Assembly: GCA_025266875.1 (NCBI GenBank)
Contig: JALLLT010000006.1
Coordinates: 248,001-312,000 of the forward strand
Direction: 5' to 3'
DNA length: 64,000 nucleotides
Source: Fennellomyces sp. T-0311
Taxonomy: Eukaryota > Mucoromycota > Mucoromycetes > Mucorales > Lichtheimiaceae
Shown: piece by piece, positions 56,954 to 64,000 of the stretch
Layout of the letters: each line of letters begins with the position of its first letter
How positions within the stretch are numbered: the stretch's first letter is position 1
Made by a program: the position numbers and the translations under genes
Notes under the pieces: model-generated
What the model was told of the DNA's origin: nothing
What the model saw: only the letters and a program-made list of their open reading frames with translations
The model's database searches: none

Positions 56954-57906
56954 AACCGAAGAAAGGCTGTTTGCGAAAGGGAGTGCTGTTGTCTTTGTAT
57001 TAATTAGACCTGCTACTTGTGATTTATTGGGCAAATGTATATTTAGCTGGTGATTCATACTGTGACGACGGGCGAGGCGGTACCTTTCTTTATGTATGCA
57101 GATATATAAATATAGGTAATATATATCAAATGGTGTTACAATGGTACAATGCGTCTGGGCTTAACCGCACATAGAACTGATAAATAGAGGATGCCGATAA
57201 AGAGAGTGAAAGCAGAAAAGAAGAGAAGGTTGCAAAAAAGCAGAAAGAAGAGAATAGGAAAAGAAACCGCGAGAGGAGGGGATTATTGAGTAGGTGTTGT
57301 ATTGCATAAGGGGTTGGGTTAAGCTGATCTCAATCAAATCACACAAGGAGGGAATGACTGAAAGACAAAGGCAGCGGAACCCGTGATACTAGCCATTACG
57401 CTTTGCAGAGTACCAGGATTTTAAAGTAATAGGGGGGTCCCGATGCTGATGCGTCTCGCGATCCTTTATCGCGCACAAAATACGACTTTTTGTTTAGGCA
57501 ATGGCATTGTCACATACAAGCTAGGTTTTGAAGCCGACCCATACGCGGGCGTGCCATCACGGGCGATCAGCCAAGTGATAAATTGTGGTCAGTGTTTCCG
57601 TGTGTAGCATAAAAAAAACAAGGGCGCGGCGGCCTGCGGCTCCATGGAGCGAATCGCCCATCACCATGGTTCCGCAATGCGCCATGGCAATGGAAAGGCA
57701 TATACGAGGGATAGCAAAAAAAAAAAGACCCTGCGTTCGTCCAAATCCCAATAGAGGAAGCTCCCCTTCGTCGGTTTCTTTACTTTATTAGCTAGGAGAT
57801 AAGGGGACGTTCGATTTTGACAGGCCCGAGCGATTGTAAAGAGAGCATACATTTTAGTTTAAATATAAGTATATGAAGGTTCGTGTTTCTTTTTGCTTCT
57901 GCTGCA
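56954..57906. other. Intergenic between chitin synthase promoter and Rab11 3' end
   Basis: Contains a TATATAAATATA stretch at 57103-57114, a candidate TATA for the chitin synthase gene on the minus strand. The rest has short frames only and includes the Rab 3' region. Confidence 0.45.
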
Positions 57907-58797
57907 CTAACAACAACCGCCACCCGACTGCTTGGTCTTCTCCTCCGCCGTGCTGCCGCGCGACAGGCGGCGCACGCTTGGAGGCCGCAACTGAATACGC
58001 TCACCGCTCGTAGGTCCACTCACGCCCTCCTGGCCCTCTGCCTCGCTGCTCTTCTTGGGTGCCTTGGCGTAGATCGTGTCGAAAACAGTCTCGAACGCCT
58101 TGTCCACGTTGGTCGCATCCAAGGCCGACGTCTCCATAAACAGGAACCCTTCCTGTTCGGCCAAAGCACCACCCTCATCAATCGTCACGGCTCGGCTCGT
58201 CTCCGCCAGATCGACCTTGTTGCCAATAAGCATGATAACAATCTCAGTGTTGGCATGGTCCCGGAGTTCTTTCAGCCAGTGCATGACGTTTTGGAAAGAT
58301 TGCTGACGCGTGATATCGTACACCACGAGCGCACCTACAGCGCCACGATAGTAACTGCCTCATGATTCGTTAAAATGTTTGCCAAAAAAAACAAAGGCTC
58401 TTGTAGGGACTTACGCGCCGGTGATGGCTCGATAACGTTCCTGGCCACTGGTATCCCAGATCTGGGCTTTGATCGTGTGCTTGTCTAAGGCACAGCGTTA
58501 TCTCACTGTTTCAACCCCCTCCACAATAGGCATAAAGAAATCCTCTTCCGACTTACCGATTTCAATGTTCTTGGTGGCAAATTCGACGCCAATGGTACTC
58601 TTTGATTCCAAGTTGAATTCATTGGTCTAGAGTGGAATCCGTTCAGGAAAAAGATGCTCCAGCCCATTCGCTTTCAAGCAAAGAAAATGATGAAATGCAC
58701 TTACGGTGAATCGCGACAACAGATTACTTTTACCGACGCCCGAATCACCAATGAGGACTAGCTTAAACAAATAATCATACTCGTCATCCGACAACAT
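57907..58797 (-). CDS. RAB11: Rab11/Ypt31-type small GTPase (4 exons)
   Basis: Ras-like GTPase of the Rab11/Ypt3 group, acting in recycling-endosome/trans-Golgi to plasma-membrane traffic, including polarised delivery of wall enzymes. Exons 58797-58705, 58626-58557, 58484-58415 and 58354-57907 join to 226 aa. G-motifs: P-loop G-D-S-G-V-G-K-S, switch I region S-T-I-G-V-E-F, switch [15 protein letters not shown] (Ser in place of the commoner Ala), N-K-V-D and E-T-S-A-L. The end is G-G-G-C-C, a double-cysteine geranylgeranylation site. A hypervariable region rich in Ser/Glu precedes it. Start [12 protein letters not shown] is the usual Rab11 start. It is tandem with the chitin synthase on the same strand. 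Confidence 0.96.
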
Positions 58798-61700
58798 GTT
58801 GCAAAAATAGATTGAGGAAGAGGGAAAGGAAACTGAGACGGAACAAGCGCTTCTGTGGCGGCGGGACGTTACTCTCTGTGTTCCGGTTCCCCACTACGAA
58901 AAAGTTTAGGCCCCACATTTCTCATTGGCCCATGCAGCCCTGTTGCTCGGGCACTCGCTCTTAGACCCTTTTCTTTCATTGATTCTGTCAATCATATGCT
59001 GTTCGACCAAATGCCCTGGTACCTGAGCCGTTCCGCTCAGGATCGCTTCATGTATGACAGCCGTATGACAAGCATTTGTATATGTAAACACTGCTCTTTG
59101 ATTCCCTCAACCACCTGGGATCAACAAAACCACTCGGTTTTTACTCCACGATCCATCGCTTGGTTACACACTGCGCCTCCTTGGTAACAATTTTCTCTAT
59201 AACACTAGCCCTGTACAGTGTGTTTCTATCAATATCGATCAGGGACTTCTTGCTCCGATGAGTGATGGAAAGTACATTCTCTTTAGTACCCAAAGCATCC
59301 GCTACGTAATACGGTGAAAGAATCGCTAGGCGGCTGAAGCTACCGGAAAGGAAGTATCACGCTGACGATGAGCTTAAACGCTGAGCCTCTTCGTCAAACG
59401 ATAGTAGACCAATAGCACAAACTTCTAGCCCATCTCCGGCAAACATTGCAGTAACGAATCTGATCAATCTTAATGAGCTTGGTACGATCACTTGGAGTTG
59501 CTTGCGATCGCTTTCTGTCTTTACAAAATTCGGCTGTTGAACTCTACACGGCCACAGTTGTTTTGATAGTACCTCCCTACGTATACGTACATACGCATTC
59601 GAGGGTATGCATTATCTTGTTGACGGCTCCTAAATTAACTCGGCGTTGTGTTCCCTTCTTATCTTTGCACCGCCGGCTGGGGGCTCTTTTTCATTGTTTT
59701 CAAGATTCATAACACCAATATGCAGGTCATGATCTAGACCTGAAACCGCTAGAGAATGTTAGACCAGCTGTATGAATGACCACGAGTGTGTAGGTCGCCT
59801 TTCTTTGTTAGTAATGAATCAGCAGGGGCTCTTGCTATTTCATCACGCGGGTATGTTTGGCGAATCTCCTTGGCTTAGAATCAATGACCTACGGAGCTGC
59901 AGGCTTATGCCCGGGTTTCTCGGAAAAGTTACTCTCATCGTGATTGCACGATTAGCTGCGTCTATATTATAATAGCGTGTACCCCACGTATTATGATTTA
60001 AGTGTCACTTGTTTTAATCCTTCAACTATTCCTTCATTGCTTCATCCTATATTTACTTTTTGACCTTACTTTTAAAGCTAATGACATCTCAAGCTGACAG
60101 AAGCCCCATTAAATTGTCAACTTCGTAGACACCCATTACTCAAAGATTGATCATTTAAGTAGTATGCTTATTTATCCTATAATCGCTTAGTATATATCAG
60201 GGGCTACATTTTATAGTTCATATCGGGTGACGTACTAGAAGTAACTAAAACGGTTACAAATCAATTATTGAGGTATATCAATTGCTAAATTGTCGTTCAT
60301 GAACTCCCTATAAGCAGATAAGCTCGGTGTGCGCGCAGAAATATGCCTGAAAAGCACATACAATTCAGCGCAAGCATTCAATGCTGCTTTGGCAAGTTCG
60401 AAAATAACTTTAATACAAATATTCAACATATATTTTTATTAATTAATATGCAAATATGTGCTCTTTAATTGAATGTGGATGTCTTATCCATTTTATGCCA
60501 GTTCAGCGTTGTATGCATTTGCGGTTAAAAAACGCTCGAGAATATCAACGCTTGTATATGTCTTACTGATGCGTTTTTATCTTGCTTTTTGCCGCCGCCA
60601 GGCGCTATATTCTTAAAACTAATCTTTTCATGAGTACTTGCTTTCTATTTAATCATTCCTGTTGAAGTACTGACAGCCAAGCATCTTACGAGGATTCTGT
60701 GTGATCGTTTAAAGTCGAACGGATGATATCAGCTGTGTAAGATTGGCTTTGATGCCACTGGTACGTTTGCTTAATATTCTCATCATAAATGCAAGTTTTT
60801 TCCTGTTATCCAACGATTGCATGAAGAGTTCCTTGCATATTTCGTTATGCTATGACATGTAATTGCTCCCTTGTAATTTTTTCCTCAACCATTATTAATG
60901 AAAGGCTACTGCAAAGTCGTTGGCTTCCATGTTGTTTTTGGATAGCTCTAGCTCCCTGTTTGCGGGCGGTAGTTGGTGGTGCGCTTTGTGTCAATTTTAA
61001 GGAAGCCTATACATCTACGAAGGTACCGAATGACATTTTCAGCGTCGTATCTTTTCCTTGAAGCATACTGCTGTAATGTGCTTTCGACTCCACTGGTAAC
61101 CCAATAATAAGCATGTCATTTGGGCTCACAGATTCGTCATAACGGTAATGATGGTAGATTTCTTACTGTATAATGGTATGTCAATTCTCCTTGATTGTCG
61201 TTGGTTTCGCACAGTCTAATTTCTTGGGTAATGAAAAGATCGGCTCACACCAGCTTTGTGCTGTGAGGACTAGTAGCGGATGAAGTCAGAAACGCTAGCG
61301 GCTGTTATGACACTTTTGAATAGTAACTATGCACATCATACGAGTGCGTATACAATTATTTGCTATGCTCCACCTACCGTAATGTTTGATTTTATTGGCC
61401 AAAGAAGTGGGCACACATACTACATCGTTAGCCAATGTGTGTATATTACACTGTGTGGCTTTATCGTCACTTTCTGCTGACTTCTTTCGTTCTCGGCGAT
61501 AACCCTTAAAAGATTCCATCATCGTATATATATTCTGTGGTTAAGATCTCAATCGTTCGGTATGCACTGATATTTGTCTTTCGTTTAACAGCGAACAGAA
61601 AACATTAAGCATCATTCGTCTTGTAGCGGTAGATGAGTAATCTTTTGACATTTCAGTTTTAAAGTAACACTTATCTGGTCGGTGCAGTATTCCTTTAATT

Positions 61701-62490
61701 GCGCTGTGCGCACGGATTGTCACACCGTGCTTTCTTCTTCATTGCAAGCACATTCGCAGACTTGAATCAATGCTCACTGCATCCAGTTGGAGTTGGGTTT
61801 AATTATTGTTGGCCAGTAGTCAAATGTAAGAGCACATACATGTGTGATGAGTCTTACTACCCATGTCTGGACCAAGATTTCGTGCAAGTAAGTAGCAGTA
61901 ATACTTCTTCAGAAACATTCAAACATTGTTGAATATATGAAAAGTATAAAAGGAGGAAGATCAAAAAATGTCGAAGCTTCTCATGGCATTTTTATTTTTC
62001 GAACGGCATTAAGACTTACATCGCAAGACAATACATTTGTGGAAATTGCCACAATGCACATATAGTTCGTTAGTGCTTTGACGTTTACACTTTGGCGAGG
62101 TCAATATCTTATATGCGTCTTCCCAAAGCCAGCTCTCATTAATCATGCTTAGGATTTCCAATTTATGTTAATATTCTCTGTTCCACACGCCCTCGATTGC
62201 TTCTGTATGGAGCCGACCTGATTTGGGCATTTTGATCTGCTGTACCAATATCTTCCAGGAATTTCTATACCCAAAAGTCAACTTCCCAATACCATCTGAT
62301 CTAAACACGGGATTTTAATGAAAAGGGGGTAGATTATCATGACAGTAACAAAATTGAACCATTCCGTTCAACGGTTGTGACATGCGGTAAGTATCGTCAG
62401 TCTAATGTATGACAAAATGCATATCACTTTGGAATGTGCGTGTATATGCGTATGTGTGTGAATAACTTTGGTAGAGAGAACTGAACATAC
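58798..62490. other. Intergenic, no confident gene
   Basis: The first few hundred bases should be the Rab11 promoter. Beyond that there are only short frames without bias or domains, in AT-rich sequence. No RNA gene recognised. Confidence 0.5.
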
Positions 62491-62503
62491 CACTACGGAA
62501 AAT
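62491..62503 (+). repeat. Solo CACTA-type terminus
   Basis: CACTACGGAAAAT is identical over 13 bases to the right terminus of the element at 35926-41047. No matching opposite end is found in the remaining 1.5 kb, so it is either a relic or the left edge of an element running out of the window. Confidence 0.45.
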
Positions 62504-64000
62504 AAACTAAAAGCTACAAGCTTTGATTAGTTCATGGCCCGGAATAGTTCCGTTAAATATGATATTTCAGAATAATGGTATGATTACGGATCGGCTTTTG
62601 GTAATCGTGGGCAGCGTGTGCGGAACCAACTCCGACAGACAGTCGTAACCAACTTGAAGATTGTTCCCGGTACCCAATTAAAGCTGATAGGTGTACGGCA
62701 GAAATAAGCCTTTTGCAACAGCAGAAAATAAAGTTTAAAGTTTGAAAAAGAAGCGGAAAGATCGTATTATGGATCTACAAAACTCGAATTTTTTTTACAG
62801 ATCTCCACGCTCTATGACGATGAATAACTTGTTATCGCACGTTGTTTATCCAAAATCACGAAATTTGGGCGTATGTAAGAAATGACGGAATTAAAATGCG
62901 CTCGATCCCTTCTTCTTTTGGATCAGTCTTCTGCAATTAAAGAGTTGTTCTTGTGTACCACACACATGATGTAAAAGTAGTACCAAAAGTTGCCTATAAA
63001 CATGCGACTTGCTGTGCGACCCAGCTATTTTGCTCGTAAAACGTCAATAAAACAACATGGTATCAGAAGCACCTATTGCTTAGAGAGCATGGCCAAAAGT
63101 GGCAATAATCAGCAGAGCTTTCCAATTTTTGCATGTGATGTACTGGAAGAAAACATACACTTTTTTCTACAGAGCTCTTTTTTCTTGGCGCAAGACGTGC
63201 AGATGCCTTTCAAATCGAATTAGCCTGCAATGACGGTGAAAGTATATACATGTTTCTTGTCATTTATGTCCGGTTGACAACCACGCCAAGTTGTCTCCTC
63301 CGCCAATAAAGGGCGGGCCAGAAATAAAGTTTAACGAGTGGTAAAACGGTGATGTTTGTTGTTCATCGTGATCAAAAGAGAAAGAGCCGAACTCATCAAG
63401 AGATTATCTGAAGAAATTCCACTCCCTTTCTTTTTATTTTTGCACACAAGAATGCAGGTGTGTGCTGCATAAAAAACACTCTCAAGTATAATTGTGATGT
63501 TAAAAAAGGCGATATGATGTTTTCTTGCTCTATTTTTTGGGACAAGTGCGTCTTTGTTATGCATTTTACTTTTTACCCGTTATTGTTGTATAAAAGCGAG
63601 AAATGGATGCGATGGCAACGGGATGGGTAACCAATGTAAAAAAAAAATAGGTGTTACATTTAATCAACTTGAAACAGGTGATGCCGGTCAACTGGCCAAC
63701 CTACTTTGTCACATCTTTTTTTTCGCCACATGGAGAGAGCTGTTGTATGCATGCCGTCGAGAGAAAAATGGTATACTGTTTTTTTTCATGGAATGGTTTG
63801 GCGATATCTACATCGTTCAAATGCTGCCGGATCTTTAAATAGCGTAGACACCCCCCGGAGAGGGGTACACGTGAGCTTCTTTTTTACGCCACTTGTCTAC
63901 GATAGAAAAAACTTTTAACCCAATAAAATAGCCATGGCAAAGGAGAGTGAAAAAAGTTGCATATATAATATTTGCTCCTCTTTTTTTTACCTCTTTTTAT
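62504..64000. other. Intergenic to window end
   Basis: Short frames only. At 63589 a TATAAAA stands 14 bp before an ATG (63603), with a possible GT-AG intron at 63627-63650; the resulting product (starting M-D-A-M-A-T-G-W) is not recognised and the evidence is weak. No terminal repeat partner of 62491 was seen. Confidence 0.4.

Noticed and set aside
63554..63918. Three overlapping plus-strand frames near the right edge
   Set aside because: A possible TATA and intron exist, but the product is unrecognised and the frames compete; not enough to call a gene.
1..64000. tRNA, rRNA, CRISPR or bacterial operator signals
   Set aside because: No cloverleaf with A and B boxes, no rRNA-like stretch and no regularly spaced repeats were recognised by eye; a tRNAscan or Infernal run would settle the RNA part.

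Overview
This window is nuclear DNA of a filamentous fungus. It most likely belongs to the Mucoromycota (Mucorales-like). The evidence is short GT-AG introns of roughly 45-80 bp in nearly every gene, a fused TrpG-TrpC-TrpF tryptophan gene, a class IV chitin synthase, a fungal STRIPAK subunit (Far11), and a MYSM1-like SANT+MPN protein, a combination I associate with early-diverging fungi. The species cannot be named from the sequence alone. No rRNA, tRNA, CRISPR or bacterial-type operon was found.

Left part (0-25 kb, gene-rich). In order: an MFSD1-like transporter (-), the trifunctional anthranilate synthase/IGPS/PRAI gene (-), a 4.3 kb AT-rich gap, a small forkhead transcription factor (+) convergent with an 8-exon SANT/JAMM deubiquitinase-like gene (-), then a cluster of four members of one unrecognised protein family. 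Three members look intact (13.5 kb +; 19.4 and 20.5 kb -) and one is decayed (18.0 kb +). They share a W-R-x-V-P-N-x-E-T-L-L-F-N-F block, two possible RRM-like halves and an unusual CX2CX5HX4C zinc-knuckle. An F-box/LRR gene lies inside this cluster, and Far11 (+) is divergent from the last member.

Middle part (25-51 kb, lipase cluster and mobile DNA). Four tandem, same-strand, secreted GDSL/phospholipase-B-like genes lie at 25.0, 28.4, 33.8 and 49.3 kb. In all four the codon of the catalytic serine is split by an intron. Between copies B and C lies a decayed 4CL-like acyl-CoA ligase. Between C and D lies a complete CACTA (EnSpm) DNA transposon, 35926-41047, with matching terminal inverted repeats and a TGC target-site duplication. 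It is followed by a decayed F-box/LRR gene and a 6 kb gene desert.

Right part (51-64 kb). An intergenic stretch with a diverged duplication is followed by a five-exon class IV chitin synthase (-) and a Rab11/Ypt31-type GTPase (-). The last 5 kb holds no convincing gene but carries a lone CACTA-type terminus at 62491.

The genes do not form one pathway. The window alternates between conserved housekeeping genes (tryptophan synthesis, STRIPAK signalling, chitin deposition, vesicle traffic) and fast-evolving tandem families with pseudogenes and a transposon. The most novel element is the zinc-knuckle family at 13.5-21.3 kb. All exon borders were read by eye from GT/AG sites and reading phase.
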